Source: Rhodospirillaceae bacterium
GTDB lineage: Bacteria > Pseudomonadota > Alphaproteobacteria > UBA828
Assembly: GCA_002728135.1 (NCBI GenBank)
Contig: PBVE01000005.1
Location: 1-64,000 of the forward strand
DNA: 64,000 nt
Direction: 5' to 3'
In this document: positions 9,075 through 18,780 of the stretch, piece by piece
Position numbering within the stretch: position 1 is the stretch's first letter
Layout: every line of letters starts with the position of its first letter
Notes under the pieces: model-generated
Told to the model about the DNA's origin: nothing
Seen by the model: only the letters and a program-made list of their open reading frames with translations
Database searches by the model: none
Made by a program: the position numbers and the translations under genes

Positions 9075-9986
9075 TCAATTCAGCCACAAATTATTTTTAG
9101 ATTGAGCTTTTAACTCAAATCCAAGCTCTTTTCCAAGAGTCTCAGCCTCGGATAACAATGCAGTACGCTCCACTTCATAATGAGATTTTCCATCTGGATC
9201 TGCAATTAAACCCCTTAATTTTATTACCTTTGAATCAACAAATTCTGCCAACGCACCAATTGGCATTCTACACGACCCTTCTAGGGTCGCTAAAAAAGCC
9301 CTTTCAGTACTAATTCTTATCTGACTTTCAACACAATTCAATGATTTTACCACTTGTGCAGTAATTTCATCGTTCTCACGTCTTTCTATCCCAATTGCCC
9401 CTTGTGCAACAGCTGGTAACATCTCTTCTGGACTTAATATTGACCATTGCTTTTGATAAATACCTAACCTGTGAAGACCAGCATAAGCCAGCAAAGTAGC
9501 ATCTACTTGACCATCCATTACCTTAGAAATCCTAGAACCAATATTACCACGTATAATTGTTATCTCAAGATCAGGTCGGCTCCTTAAAAGTTGGGCTTTA
9601 CGTCTCAGTGAAGCAGTGCCAATCTTTGAATACTGGGGTAAGTCCTTAACGTTATTAGTTTTTGTGGTTATAAGAACATCCCTAGGGTCTACTCTTGGTA
9701 AAATACAGTCAATAACTAAACCTGAGGGTAAATTTGTAGGAACATCCTTCATTGAATGAACTGCAAGGTCAATACGCTTATCAATCAGTGCTTCCTCAAT
9801 TTCTTTAGTAAATAAACCCTTTCCCCCAATTTCAGAAAGAGACGATTTTAAAAATTTATCACCAGTGGTTTTTATTATATCAATAAATATATTGCCATTT
9901 AGTGATGGGTGAGCAGCAATTAGACGATTCAAAACTTCTTCTGCCTGAGCCCTAGCAAGGGGGCTACCTCGAGTACCTATTCGCAT
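9075..9986 (-). CDS. hemC: hydroxymethylbilane synthase (porphobilinogen deaminase) HemC
   Basis: HemC polymerises four porphobilinogens into hydroxymethylbilane on a covalently bound dipyrromethane cofactor. The cofactor cysteine is Cys239 in LEGSCRMPIG. The catalytic aspartate is Asp81 in HSMKDVPT. The arginine-rich substrate cleft is present at TASLRRKAQLLRSRPDL, and IRGNIGSR follows. The 303-residue length and the start MRIGTRGSPLA are canonical. It is first in the leftward heme operon. The 127-base gap upstream to the divergent gene at 10114 should carry its promoter, although no convincing consensus elements stand out. Confidence 0.97.
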   Translation of the reverse strand: MRIGTRGSPLARAQAEEVLNRLIAAHPSLNGNIFIDIIKTTGDKFLKSSLSEIGGKGLFTKEIEEALIDKRIDLAVHSMKDVPTNLPSGLVIDCILPRVDPRDVLITTKTNNVKDLPQYSKIGTASLRRKAQLLRSRPDLEITIIRGNIGSRISKVMDGQVDATLLAYAGLHRLGIYQKQWSILSPEEMLPAVAQGAIGIERRENDEITAQVVKSLNCVESQIRISTERAFLATLEGSCRMPIGALAEFVDSKVIKLRGLIADPDGKSHYEVERTALLSEAETLGKELGFELKAQSKNNLWLN

Positions 9987-10113
9987 ATTCTTGTATAATA
10001 AAATTTTATAAGCATTGTATCTTTTACCATTAGTACTGGACTAGGACGATAGCATCAGACAAACTTTTTTAAAAAAATAATCGAATATATTTTTACAAAA
10101 GGTATAATTCTCT

Positions 10114-10485
10114 ATGACTAAATATTTTTCTGAAATTAGTGACACCATACAAAACTACTTCGATGGGCTTTATGAAGGCAATATAGAAAAACTCAAAAGT
10201 GCTTTTCATGAAGAGTGCCATCTTTTCTCTTCTTCTGATGATTTTTCTAATTGGTCTCGTGATAAATGGCTAGAAATAGTTGAAAACAGAGATTCTCCCG
10301 AAAAACTAGGTTTAGATCGTCATGATAAAATTGTTTTTGTTGATTTAGCCGATGAAAATACTGCCCTTGCAAAGATTCAACTAGCTATTCCACCTAGATA
10401 CTTTACAGATTATTTGTCACTAATACGAATAAATGGTAACTGGAAAATAATATCTAAAACTTATAAGACCGAAATCCATAATTAG
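10114..10485 (+). CDS. NTF2-like (putative lumazine-binding type) small protein
   Basis: This 123-residue single-domain protein looks NTF2-like. It has an N-terminal helix with I..YFDGLYEGNIEKLKSAFHEECHL, a middle segment with DKWLEIVENRD, and C-terminal strands ending YLSLIRINGNWKIISKTYK. The last segment, in which a hydrophobic strand runs into GxWKI, is characteristic of the SnoaL/lumazine-binding-like branch. No catalytic residues can be assigned, so the substrate is unknown. It is transcribed away from hemC and lies 41 bases before tsaD, so it may share the tsaD transcript. Confidence 0.65.
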   Translation: MTKYFSEISDTIQNYFDGLYEGNIEKLKSAFHEECHLFSSSDDFSNWSRDKWLEIVENRDSPEKLGLDRHDKIVFVDLADENTALAKIQLAIPPRYFTDYLSLIRINGNWKIISKTYKTEIHN

Positions 10486-10526
10486 GATAATAAATTTTAA
10501 TCTTTAAAAGCATACAATATAGTAAT

Positions 10527-11612
10527 TTGATAGTTCTAGGAATTGAAAGTAGTTGTGATGAAACAGCAGCAGCTGTTGTTAATAGCCAAGGAAAAATTTT
10601 GGCTAATGTATTACGTTCACAAATTACAGACCATGAATTTTATGGTGGAGTGGTTCCAGAAATAGCTGCCCGCAGTCACCTCGATCACCTTGATAAAATC
10701 ATTTCTAGTGCAATGAAACAAGCAGATATTTCATTTGATGAACTTGATGGAGTTGCTGCAACTGCTGGACCCGGACTAATTGGAGCATTAATGGTTGGAT
10801 TAATGACAGGTAAAGCTATCGCTGCAACAAATCAAAAACCCTTGATCGCACTTAATCACTTAGAAGGTCATGCATTAAGTCCTCGGCTTGTAGATCAAGA
10901 GGTAAGTTTTCCATATCTTTTACTATTGGTCTCTGGAGGCCATTGTCAGTTGTTAATTGTTCAAGGAGTTGGAAAATATAAACGTCTGGGAACTACCATT
11001 GATGATGCGCCTGGTGAAGCTTTTGACAAAGTTTCTAAGCTTTTGGGCCTAGGTTATCCAGGCGGCCCGGCAATTGAAAAAGCTGCAAATCGAGGGAATC
11101 CTCGTAAATATAAACTACCTAGACCACTAGTCGGTAGAGATGGATGTGATTTTTCCTTTTCAGGCCTTAAGACAGCTGTATTTCATCTAATCCAAAAAAT
11201 TGGTGATACAGAGCTTAGATTAGATAAGCAGCATAAATATGATATTGCCGCTAGTTTTCAATCTGCTGTTAGTGAAGTTATCAGAGATCGAACAGAATCA
11301 GCTTTAAGAGAATATAGAAAGTTAAATCTTAAACAAGAAAACCTAGTAGTTGCTGGTGGTGTTGCAGCAAATTCTCAACTAAGAGAAAATCTTGAGGACA
11401 TGGCCCAAAAATTAAAAATTCGCCTATCTATTCCTCACCCATCTTTATGCACAGATAACGGTGCAATGATAGCTTGGGGTGGAATAGAACGCTTAAAATT
11501 AGGGCTTATTGATGGATACGAGTTTGCTCCAAGAGCTCGTTGGCCACTTGATCCGAACGCTGGGAGACCCCCAGGTATGGGGTTGCCCGGTAAACTTGGG
11601 ATGAAAGCATGA
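10527..11612 (+). CDS. tsaD: tRNA N6-threonylcarbamoyladenosine transferase TsaD
   Basis: TsaD transfers threonylcarbamoyl from its AMP ester to A37 of ANN-decoding tRNAs, together with TsaB and TsaE. The Kae1/ASKHA signatures are intact: VLGIESSCDETAAAVV at the start, metal-binding His111 and His115 in HLEGHA, LLVSGGHCQLL, DDAPGEAFDK, LGYPGGPAIE, and VAGGVAANSQLR. The predicted start is a TTG at 10527 because the family begins directly with this segment and no ATG is in frame nearby; the ribosome-binding site is weak. The length of 361 residues is normal. The C-terminal ARWPLDP segment is typical. Confidence 0.95.
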   Translation: MIVLGIESSCDETAAAVVNSQGKILANVLRSQITDHEFYGGVVPEIAARSHLDHLDKIISSAMKQADISFDELDGVAATAGPGLIGALMVGLMTGKAIAATNQKPLIALNHLEGHALSPRLVDQEVSFPYLLLLVSGGHCQLLIVQGVGKYKRLGTTIDDAPGEAFDKVSKLLGLGYPGGPAIEKAANRGNPRKYKLPRPLVGRDGCDFSFSGLKTAVFHLIQKIGDTELRLDKQHKYDIAASFQSAVSEVIRDRTESALREYRKLNLKQENLVVAGGVAANSQLRENLEDMAQKLKIRLSIPHPSLCTDNGAMIAWGGIERLKLGLIDGYEFAPRARWPLDPNAGRPPGMGLPGKLGMKA

Positions 11613-11741
11613 AAAAATATACCACTAACAGGGTATCTTATTAAAAATACGACTAAAATATTCAATTAAATTTAAATTTTTGAATTAATTCTCTTTAAGG
11701 TTAAGAATATAAACCTAAATTCAAGGAATCAAAGAAAGTTT

Positions 11742-12734
11742 ATGATAAAAAATATTGCTATCATAGGTGGAGGGGCTTGGGGAACAGCTTTGGCACATAC
11801 TAGTGCTTTAGCTGGGTACAAAGTTAATATTTGGGCTAGGGAGCAAGAAGTAGTTAAAACAGTTTCTATTGATAGAGAAAACAAGATGTTTCTACCAGGA
11901 ATAATATTAGATTCCCGTATAAACATATCTTCGAATTTCTCTTATGTAACAACAAATGCTGACGTAGTAATATTGGTAGTCCCATCTCAACATTTTCAAA
12001 ATGTATGTGAACAATTGTCTTCCTCTCTCACAAACGATATGCCTATGATAATTTGCACTAAAGGGATTGAAATTAAATCTGGCCTATTAATGAGCGAAAT
12101 ATTATCAAAAATCTTTCCTCTGAACACTATTGCTATACTCTCTGGACCAACATTTGCTTTCGAAGTTGCCTTGGGAAAACCAACAGCACTTACACTTGCA
12201 TGCAATGATGAAAATGTTAGCCTAGAATTAATAGAGACTTTCAACAAAACAAATTTACGTCCATATTTATCAAATGACATAGTTGGGGCAGAGATTGGCG
12301 GAGCAATTAAAAACGTTATTGCAATTGCATCCGGTATCACGATTGGCAGAGGATTAGGAGATAACGCACGTGCATCAATTATAACTAGGGGATTTGCAGA
12401 GATGCTTCGTTTAGCAGTCTCAAAGGGTGCCAACAGAGAAACTCTCATGGGACTTTCAGGTATCGGAGATCTTTTACTTACATGCACAAGTAGTCAGTCA
12501 CGAAATTTTTCTCTTGGTGTAGAACTTGGAAAAGGGAATAAACTTGTAGATATAGTTAACAAAAGAAAGGCCGTTACAGAGGGGGTAGCCAACGCAACTG
12601 CTGTAGTTGAGATGTCCAAGAAGTATAATGTCAAAATGCCTATCTCTGAGGCAGTTGTTAAAGTTCTCGGGGATATATCTTCAATTGATGATATTATAAC
12701 AGATTTACTTGCACGACCCATAACATCTGAATAA
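11742..12734 (+). CDS. gpsA: glycerol-3-phosphate dehydrogenase [NAD(P)+] GpsA
   Basis: GpsA reduces dihydroxyacetone phosphate to sn-glycerol-3-phosphate for phospholipid synthesis. The N-terminal Rossmann motif is IIGGGAWGTALA (residues 7-18). ICTKGIE and LSGPTFAFEVALGKPTAL follow, and the catalytic lysine lies in GGAIKNVIAIASGI. The C-terminal domain contains ARASIITRGFAEM and SGIGDLLLTCTS. The protein has the usual 330 residues and starts cleanly at ATG 11742. A good terminator hairpin follows, so it probably ends its transcript. Confidence 0.96.
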   Translation: MIKNIAIIGGGAWGTALAHTSALAGYKVNIWAREQEVVKTVSIDRENKMFLPGIILDSRINISSNFSYVTTNADVVILVVPSQHFQNVCEQLSSSLTNDMPMIICTKGIEIKSGLLMSEILSKIFPLNTIAILSGPTFAFEVALGKPTALTLACNDENVSLELIETFNKTNLRPYLSNDIVGAEIGGAIKNVIAIASGITIGRGLGDNARASIITRGFAEMLRLAVSKGANRETLMGLSGIGDLLLTCTSSQSRNFSLGVELGKGNKLVDIVNKRKAVTEGVANATAVVEMSKKYNVKMPISEAVVKVLGDISSIDDIITDLLARPITSE

Positions 12735-12768
12735 ATACATAGGCGATAATATTTAAATTTTTTAGTAT

Positions 12769-12808
12769 AAAAATGTTAAGAGCCTAGATAGTTTAACATT
12801 TTTTTTAA
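12769..12808 (+). terminator. Rho-independent terminator after gpsA
   Basis: AAAAATGTTAA (12769-12779) pairs with TTAACATTTTT (12793-12803) around a 13-base loop. The T-run merges into the 3' arm and continues to 12806. The stem is AT-rich but 11 bp long, and it lies 34 bases beyond the gpsA stop. Confidence 0.55.
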
Positions 12809-12852
12809 TAATATTTCATTATTATACAATCATTTTTAGGAGGTATCTTGGT

Positions 12853-13272
12853 ATGGCTTATTGGCTTTTTAAATCAGAGCCGGGTGCTTGGTCATGGGAA
12901 GATCAACTGGCTTCACCCAGTGCAACAGCAGAGTGGGATGGGGTAAGGAATTATCAGGCATGCAATAACATGAAGGCCATGAGAAAAGGAGATAAAGGTT
13001 TTTTTTATCACTCAGTAAATGAGAAACAAATCGTAGGGGTAGTTGAAATAGTAAAAGAATATTATCCAGACCCAACTGATGATTCTGATAGATTCGGAAT
13101 GGTGGATGTCAAAGCTGTTAAAAGTCTAAAATCAAAGGTTTCCCTTGCTGATATTAAATCTAATGAAAAGCTGAGTAATATTGCTTTGGTTCGCCAAGCT
13201 CGTCTTTCAGTCATGCCAATAGATTCAAATAGCTGGAAAATAATTTGTAAAATGGGTGGCATCAAACCATGA
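12853..13272 (+). CDS. EVE domain protein
   Basis: This is a 139-residue single EVE domain, a relative of PUA and YTH folds that binds modified bases. The family hallmarks are visible: MAYWLFKSEPGAWSWEDQ at the N-terminus, EWDGVRNYQACNNMKAMRKGDKGFFYHS in the middle, and VGVVEIVKEYYPDPTD, where the E-V-E-like strand gives the family its name. A very strong Shine-Dalgarno AGGAGGT (12838-12844) sits 8 bases before the ATG. It overlaps the next gene by 4 bases (ATGA), so the two are translationally coupled. Its substrate is unknown; related proteins are found near restriction systems, but nothing of that sort lies nearby. Confidence 0.88.
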   Translation: MAYWLFKSEPGAWSWEDQLASPSATAEWDGVRNYQACNNMKAMRKGDKGFFYHSVNEKQIVGVVEIVKEYYPDPTDDSDRFGMVDVKAVKSLKSKVSLADIKSNEKLSNIALVRQARLSVMPIDSNSWKIICKMGGIKP

Positions 13273-13619
13273 CAGGGGTGATAAAAACTGAAATATTTCG
13301 TTGTTCCCTAAGAGATATACCTGAAGGGGAAGCAAGAGGATTTGAAAGTATGGAAGGCAATAATATCTTCTCATACTTCATTGTGCGACGTGGTAAATCA
13401 GTTTTTGCCTATGAAAATTCCTGCCCACATACTGGAAGCCCACTTGATTGGACACCTAATCAGTTTTTCGATAAAAAACGAAACAATCTTATGTGTGCAA
13501 CACATGGAGCTTTATTTGAAGTTGAAACAGGATTATGTATTGATGGTCCATGTATGGGCGATTACTTAAAACCACTCCAAAGCAGTATAGTTAAGGACGA
13601 AGTAATAATAACTTTATAG
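13269..13619 (+). CDS. Rieske [2Fe-2S] ferredoxin-like protein
   Basis: This is a small 116-residue soluble Rieske protein. The two cluster-binding boxes are CPH (Cys52, His54) and CATH (Cys76, His79), separated as in Rieske domains, and followed by GALFEVETGLCIDGPC. No transmembrane segment or oxygenase domain is attached, so it resembles the free-standing Rieske ferredoxins that pass electrons to oxygenases or stand alone. It is coupled to the EVE gene by a 4-base ATGA overlap. Its partner is not evident in the window; acs follows after 89 bases. Confidence 0.88.
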   Translation: MTGVIKTEIFRCSLRDIPEGEARGFESMEGNNIFSYFIVRRGKSVFAYENSCPHTGSPLDWTPNQFFDKKRNNLMCATHGALFEVETGLCIDGPCMGDYLKPLQSSIVKDEVIITL

Positions 13620-13708
13620 CTTCTAATTGCTCAGTCTGACTCTCTAAGCAATAGAGCTGAATATAATATGAAAAAACTTGTATTAACACGTTAGTCGGAG
13701 AGATAATT

Positions 13709-15655
13709 ATGGCATCAGATGAAAACAACATCTTTCCTGTCTCACAGGAAGCTGCATCACTTTCAAACTGCGACAACCTTAATTATAAAAAAATGTATGT
13801 GCAGTCTATAGATAATCCTGAAAAATTTTGGTCTGAACAAGCCTCAATGATAGATTGGATCAAACCATGGACAAAAGTGAAAAATACTTCGTTTGATAAT
13901 GAAATTTCAATTAAGTGGTTTGAAAACGCAAAACTTAATGTTTGCGTGAATTGTGTTGACAGACATCTTCCTGAACGAGCTGATCAAACTGCTATTATTT
14001 GGGAAGGTGATGACCCTAAAGATGATAAATATATTTCTTATAGGGAGCTTCATGAACAAACATCACGTCTTGCAAATGTACTAAGAAGTCATGGAATAAA
14101 AAAGGGTGATCGAGTAACTATTTACATGCCCATGATACCTGAGGCGACATATGCAATGCTTGCTTGCTCAAGAATCGGAGCCATTCACTCAGTTGTTTTT
14201 GGAGGTTTTTCTCCTGATTCTTTAGCTGACCGTATTATTGATTGCAAAAGTACATGTGTCATTACAGCCGATGAAGGCATTAGAGGAGGTAAAAATATCC
14301 CATTAAAAAATAATACTGATAATGCAATAAAAAATTGTCCGGATGTAAAGACAGTATTGGTTGTAAAGAGAACGGGCACAAAGGTTAATTGGGTTAAGGG
14401 TAGAGATTTTTGGTATGAAAAAGAGGTAGATAAAGCCTCAACTAATTGTGTTCCTGAAATTATGGACTCAGAAGATACCTTATTTATTCTATATACATCA
14501 GGATCTACTGGAAAACCAAAGGGTGTGATGCATACTACTGGCGGTTATATTTTATATGCAGCCATAACACATAAATATGTCTTTGATTATCATGATGGTG
14601 ATATTTACTGGTGTACGGCCGATGTGGGCTGGGTCACTGGCCATAGTTACATCGTGTATGGCCCACTTGCGAATGGAGCAACAACTTTGATGTTTGAAGG
14701 AGTACCGAATTATCCTGATCCATCAAGATTTTGGAGAATTGTAGACAAGCATAAAGTAAATATTTTTTACACCGCTCCAACAGCAATAAGAGCTCTCATG
14801 CGTGAAGGTGATGGACCTGTGCAAGCGACATCACGAAAATCTTTACGTCTTCTTGGTTCTGTTGGGGAGCCTATAAATCCTGAGGCTTGGTTATGGTATT
14901 ATAAATCTGTTGGAAATTCCCGCTGTGCCATAGTTGATACTTGGTGGCAAACAGAAACCGGCGGGATTCTAATTGCACCATTACCTGGTGCTACTTAATT
15001 AAAACCTGGCTCTGCAACCAGACCGTTTTTTGGAATTAAGCCGTTACTTGTTGACCCAGATGGTAATGAGCTTTTTGGGGCAAACCAAGGATTACTTTGT
15101 ATATCTGACAGCTGGCCTGGACAGATGAGAACTATATTTGGTGATCATGACAGATTTAGAGAAACATATTTTGTTCAATACCCTGGCAGATATTTTACTG
15201 GGGATGGAGCTCGTCGAGATGAAGATGGCTACTACTGGATTACAGGTAGAGTTGATGATGTCATAAATGTTTCAGGTCATCGAATGGGAACAGCAGAAAT
15301 AGAATCAGCTTTAGTTGCACATAAATCTGTAGCAGAAGCAGCTGTAGTTGGTGCTCCACACAAAATTAAAGGTCAAGGAATATATGCCTATGTGACGCTA
15401 GCCGTTGGAGAAAATACAACAGATGAGTTAAAGAAAGAGCTTGTAAAATGGGTGCGAAAAGAAATTGGTCCTATTGCCTCACCAGATTGGCTTCAGTGGG
15501 CTCCAGGTCTTCCAAAGACACGATCAGGAAAAATTATGAGAAGAATTTTGAGAAAAATTGCTGAGGATGAGTTTTCTAACCTTGGTGACATTTCAACTCT
15601 AGCAGAACCAGATGTTGTTGAGAATTTGATCAATAATAGACAAAACCGAACTTAG
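13709..15655 (+). pseudogene. acs: acetyl-CoA synthetase, interrupted by one in-frame TAA
   Basis: This AMP-forming acetyl-CoA synthetase activates acetate. The frame reads through 649 codons in total, a normal length. [18 protein letters not shown] is the ATP-binding P-loop, [10 protein letters not shown] the acetate/AMP site, [17 protein letters not shown] the hinge, and [11 protein letters not shown] carries the lysine normally controlled by acetylation. A TAA occurs at codon 430 (14996-14998), directly after PLPGAT. The same frame continues with [15 protein letters not shown]. The family usually has a charged residue here (E. coli GATELK), so GAA to TAA by one substitution is likely. Taken literally, only a 429-residue fragment would be made. 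It may be a true nonsense mutation or a sequence error. Confidence 0.9.
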
Positions 15656-15679
15656 AAAGATATTTTTATTTTATTTAAA

Positions 15680-16345
15680 TCAATTGTTTTCATTTGTATT
15701 AACAATTGCATTTATATCCACCTCAATTGCAAATTTGTTTTCCCCACCTATCAAAAGGTTTGGCTCAGGATCTAGACCTGGATCAGGAACGAGCGTATTT
15801 CGAAGATACTCATTTACTACTCTTTGCCTATAAGGGTCTGACCCATCAATATTGATTAGCTCACTTTTCCTAAAACGTAATCTTTCAGCAGCTAAATATA
15901 ATTCTGCAGCCTTGTTATAATCACGACTCACACCCATACCATTTTCATAGAAATAAGCTAGAGCAACCATTGCTGGTTCACTACCTTGTTTGGCTGATAA
16001 TGAATACCAATATGCAGCACGTTCATAACTTATATTTGTTCCCAAGCCTCTTTCATACATTGAACCTAAGTGGAAAGTAGCAAGACTGTCACCTTGTGAG
16101 GCAGCTAGATAATACCACTTCATTGCCTCTTTAGGATTTATGTTGACACCTAGACCCCGCTCAAAAATTAGGCCTAGAGAGGTCTGGGCACCAGGATCCC
16201 CATCACGAGCCATAAGCAAAACTTGCTTATCAACTCTACTAAATTTATCTGAAAATATAGTATTCCAATCTCCATTACATGAAGAAATAAAAAATAAAGT
16301 TGTTAGTCCTGCAGCAGCAAATAAGTATTTTCGAATTAGGGTCAT
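15680..16345 (-). CDS. Sel1-repeat lipoprotein
   Basis: The N-terminus is a lipoprotein signal (hydrophobic run, then FFISSC with the likely lipidated Cys near residue 23). Three Sel1-type repeats follow between about residues 45 and 155: GDPGAQTSLGLIFERGLGV, GDSLATFHLGSMYERGLGT, and GSEPAMVALAYFYENGMGV, each ending in an A..WY or A..Y helix. The C-terminal 60 residues have no recognisable domain. Sel1 proteins are adaptor-like scaffolds, and the partner here is unknown. The gene converges on acs with a 24-base gap. Confidence 0.8.
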   Translation of the reverse strand: MTLIRKYLFAAAGLTTLFFISSCNGDWNTIFSDKFSRVDKQVLLMARDGDPGAQTSLGLIFERGLGVNINPKEAMKWYYLAASQGDSLATFHLGSMYERGLGTNISYERAAYWYSLSAKQGSEPAMVALAYFYENGMGVSRDYNKAAELYLAAERLRFRKSELINIDGSDPYRQRVVNEYLRNTLVPDPGLDPEPNLLIGGENKFAIEVDINAIVNTNENN

Positions 16346-16394
16346 AAATTAACCTATTAATACCTATTAAGATATTTTTTCAAAAAAGATATGG

Positions 16395-16616
16395 TTAAAA
16401 ATCGATGCAGCGACCACCCCGCTCCCAGTCACCATATCTGGTGGGCTCTAATCCGGAAGGCCCTCCTTTCTCAACGTGAGTTTTATTTTGTATTTTACTA
16501 GGCTTAATTGGCTGATTATTATTCACATATTTTTTAGTTAAAACTCTAGAAACTTCATTATTGGTTAAATTTGACTTCAAAGAATTAGCTGTTTTTTCTT
16601 TCATTTCTACCATCAT
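16395..16616 (-). CDS. DUF1674 / SDHAF4-like succinate dehydrogenase assembly factor
   Basis: This is a very small protein of about 73 residues whose C-terminus, GGPSGLEPTRYGDWERGGRCIDF, is the signature of DUF1674, the bacterial relative of mitochondrial SDHAF4. SDHAF4 protects the flavinylated SdhA subunit during complex II assembly. The N-terminal half is lysine- and asparagine-rich and unstructured, as usual. The frame is open to a TTG at 16625, but the ATG at 16616 (or 16613) is a better start. It stands alone on the minus strand between the Sel1 gene and the divergent rsmB. The family is characteristic of Alphaproteobacteria and mitochondria. Confidence 0.85.
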   Translation of the reverse strand: MMVEMKEKTANSLKSNLTNNEVSRVLTKKYVNNNQPIKPSKIQNKTHVEKGGPSGLEPTRYGDWERGGRCIDF

Positions 16617-16784
16617 TTTTTCCAATTAATTATTCCAGAAAACTGACCTAAGCCTGTACGACTAATATATATATATCTATTTTCTATAGCTAAGAAATCA
16701 ACAAAACAATTATAAAAAATGGGATAGTGTAAATCGATACATAATAATTTTAAAATATATAAAATATAACTTAAGGATAAGTCA

Positions 16785-18080
16785 TTGGGAAATAACCCTA
16801 GAAGTATAGTTGTTTATGCATTAGAGGCTGTCTTGGATCACGGTTACACCATAGACCACACACTAGATAAATCTCGCAAATACCATTCTCTTAACGATTC
16901 TGACCGTGCTTTTGTTCGCCTTATTATGTTAACAACGCTACGAAGACTCGGAGAAATTGATTATGTAATCAATAACTATATGAACAAAAGCCCAAAGCCT
17001 CGACAAATTCGTGCCCTTCACATTCTGAGAATGTCTGTTGCACAGCTTCTTTTTCTAAATACACCACCCCACGCAGCCGTCTCTACTGCCGTAGAGTTAG
17101 CAGGTGAACAATCCTCAACGGTATCTTTGAAAGGTTTGGTTAACGCAGTTCTCAGAAAGGTATCAAGAGATGGCTCTAAACATCTCAAAAATATTGATGC
17201 TGATAGAGTTAATACACCAGATTGGCTTTGGAAAAAGCTAAACTTAGCTTACGGAGAAAACATTACACGTGAAATAGTCAAAGCATTTCGTAAACCAGCA
17301 CCTTTAGATCTAACCTTAAAAGATGTCTCAAAAGCAGACAAATGGTCTAAGAAGCTTGATGCTTTTATATTACCAAATAAGACACTTCGTTTATTTAATG
17401 CTGGACAAATTGAAAAGTTGAATGGTTTTACATCAGGTGAGTGGTGGGTCCAAGATGCTGCAGCTTCTTTTCCTGCAAGAATGATTAATAGTTGTAAAAA
17501 TGACCAAGTATTAGATTTATGTGCAGCTCCAGGGGGTAAGACAGCCCAGCTATCTTCTCAGGGTGCAAATGTAATAGCAGTGGACAACTCAACAATTCGC
17601 TTAAAAAAACTCTCAAAAAACCTTTTGCGTCTTAAGCTCAATGCTACATTACTTGAGCAAGACATTCTTAAATGGAGCCCTTCAAAAAAAATGGATTTAA
17701 TTTTATTGGACGCCCCTTGTAGTGCTACAGGAACTATCCGAAGACATCCCGAAGTACCTTGGACAAGAAGGTCTTCAGACCTTAAACATTTCAAGTCCAA
17801 ACAAGATGAACTACTTGATGCAGCTACCAATCTCCTCTCTCCGGGCGGAAAACTTGTATACACAGTTTGTTCATTGTTACCTGAAGAGGGTGTGGAAAGA
17901 ATCAATGCTTTGATTAAACGCAAAAATAATATTTCTCGTGAATCATTTGACCTAAAGTCTTTGGGAATTCCCCACGGTTCTGTCAACAAATATGGAGATC
18001 TTCAGACTCTTCCATGTCATTGGCCAGAATATCAAGGTTTAGATGGTTTTTTTGCAGCTTGCTTGCGCTGCAGTCTCTAA
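16785..18080 (+). CDS. rsmB: RsmB/NOL1-NOP2-Sun family 16S rRNA cytosine-C5 methyltransferase
   Basis: Residues 1-135 form a NusB-like RNA-binding domain (ALEAVLDHGYTID..., RALHILRMSVAQLLFL, HAAVSTAVELAG). The rest is a Rossmann methyltransferase: VLDLCAAPGGKTAQL binds SAM, DAPCSATGTIRRHPE carries one catalytic cysteine, and VYTVCSLLPEEG carries the other. This combination is that of RsmB (m5C967). The start is a TTG at 16785 with AAGGAT upstream, because no ATG lies at the N-terminal end of the NusB domain. rpe follows 18 bases downstream and the heparinase-like gene 10 bases after that, making a three-gene operon. Confidence 0.92.
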   Translation: MGNNPRSIVVYALEAVLDHGYTIDHTLDKSRKYHSLNDSDRAFVRLIMLTTLRRLGEIDYVINNYMNKSPKPRQIRALHILRMSVAQLLFLNTPPHAAVSTAVELAGEQSSTVSLKGLVNAVLRKVSRDGSKHLKNIDADRVNTPDWLWKKLNLAYGENITREIVKAFRKPAPLDLTLKDVSKADKWSKKLDAFILPNKTLRLFNAGQIEKLNGFTSGEWWVQDAAASFPARMINSCKNDQVLDLCAAPGGKTAQLSSQGANVIAVDNSTIRLKKLSKNLLRLKLNATLLEQDILKWSPSKKMDLILLDAPCSATGTIRRHPEVPWTRRSSDLKHFKSKQDELLDAATNLLSPGGKLVYTVCSLLPEEGVERINALIKRKNNISRESFDLKSLGIPHGSVNKYGDLQTLPCHWPEYQGLDGFFAACLRCSL

Positions 18081-18098
18081 ACTGCTAACAAATCGGAC

Positions 18099-18770
18099 AT
18101 GCAACAAACTTTACGAATCGCTCCTTCGATACTTTCAGCAGACTTTTCTAAGCTTGGGGAAGAGGTTAAAAAGGTTTCCAAAGCAGGGGCAGACTATATT
18201 CATATTGATGTCATGGACGGCCACTTCGTGCCTAATATTACAATTGGGCCTGATGTTATAAAAGCACTAAGACCCTACACCTTCTTACCTTTTGACGTCC
18301 ACTTAATGATTGCACCTGTTGACCCATATATCGAGGCCTTTGCCCAAGCAGGAGCTGATATAATTACAATACATGTAGAGGCCTCACCGAATGTTAAAAA
18401 GTCTGTTCATAATATACATCAATTTGGGAAAAGAGCAGGAGTTTCGCTAAAACCAGATACTCCTGCTTCATCAATTAAATCAGTTATAAATGATATAGAC
18501 TTAGTGCTTGCAATGACTGTAAACCCAGGGTTTGGAGGCCAAACTTTTATTCACTCCCAACTGGAGAAAATAAACCTCTTACGTAAAATGATTGATGATA
18601 CAGGTAGGACTATAGATCTAGAAGTTGATGGCGGTATTAATAACTTAACTGCTTCAGACGCAGTTAGAGCTGGAGCTGATGTGTTGGTGGCAGGCTCAGC
18701 AACATTTAAAGACGGTAATTATGCAGATAATATTATAAATCTGAGAAATGCATCCAAAACAATAGATTAA
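18099..18770 (+). CDS. rpe: ribulose-phosphate 3-epimerase Rpe
   Basis: Rpe interconverts ribulose-5-phosphate and xylulose-5-phosphate. The (beta/alpha)8 barrel shows all signatures: [16 protein letters not shown] at the start, the metal-binding [33 protein letters not shown], and VDGGIN with the second catalytic Asp. The length of 223 residues is normal. It lies between rsmB and the heparinase-like gene on the same strand, an order familiar from Alphaproteobacteria. Confidence 0.97.
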   Translation: MQQTLRIAPSILSADFSKLGEEVKKVSKAGADYIHIDVMDGHFVPNITIGPDVIKALRPYTFLPFDVHLMIAPVDPYIEAFAQAGADIITIHVEASPNVKKSVHNIHQFGKRAGVSLKPDTPASSIKSVINDIDLVLAMTVNPGFGGQTFIHSQLEKINLLRKMIDDTGRTIDLEVDGGINNLTASDAVRAGADVLVAGSATFKDGNYADNIINLRNASKTID

Positions 18771-18780
18771 GTATAAGAAA

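Noticed and set aside
11996-12487. Long antisense open frame opposite gpsA
   Set aside because: It mirrors the codon pattern of gpsA, has no motif, and gpsA is complete on the other strand.
3413-14998. Genetic code change explaining the stops in argG and acs
   Set aside because: The two stops differ (TGA and TAA), and TGA is used as the normal terminator of rlmN, argG and the EVE gene.
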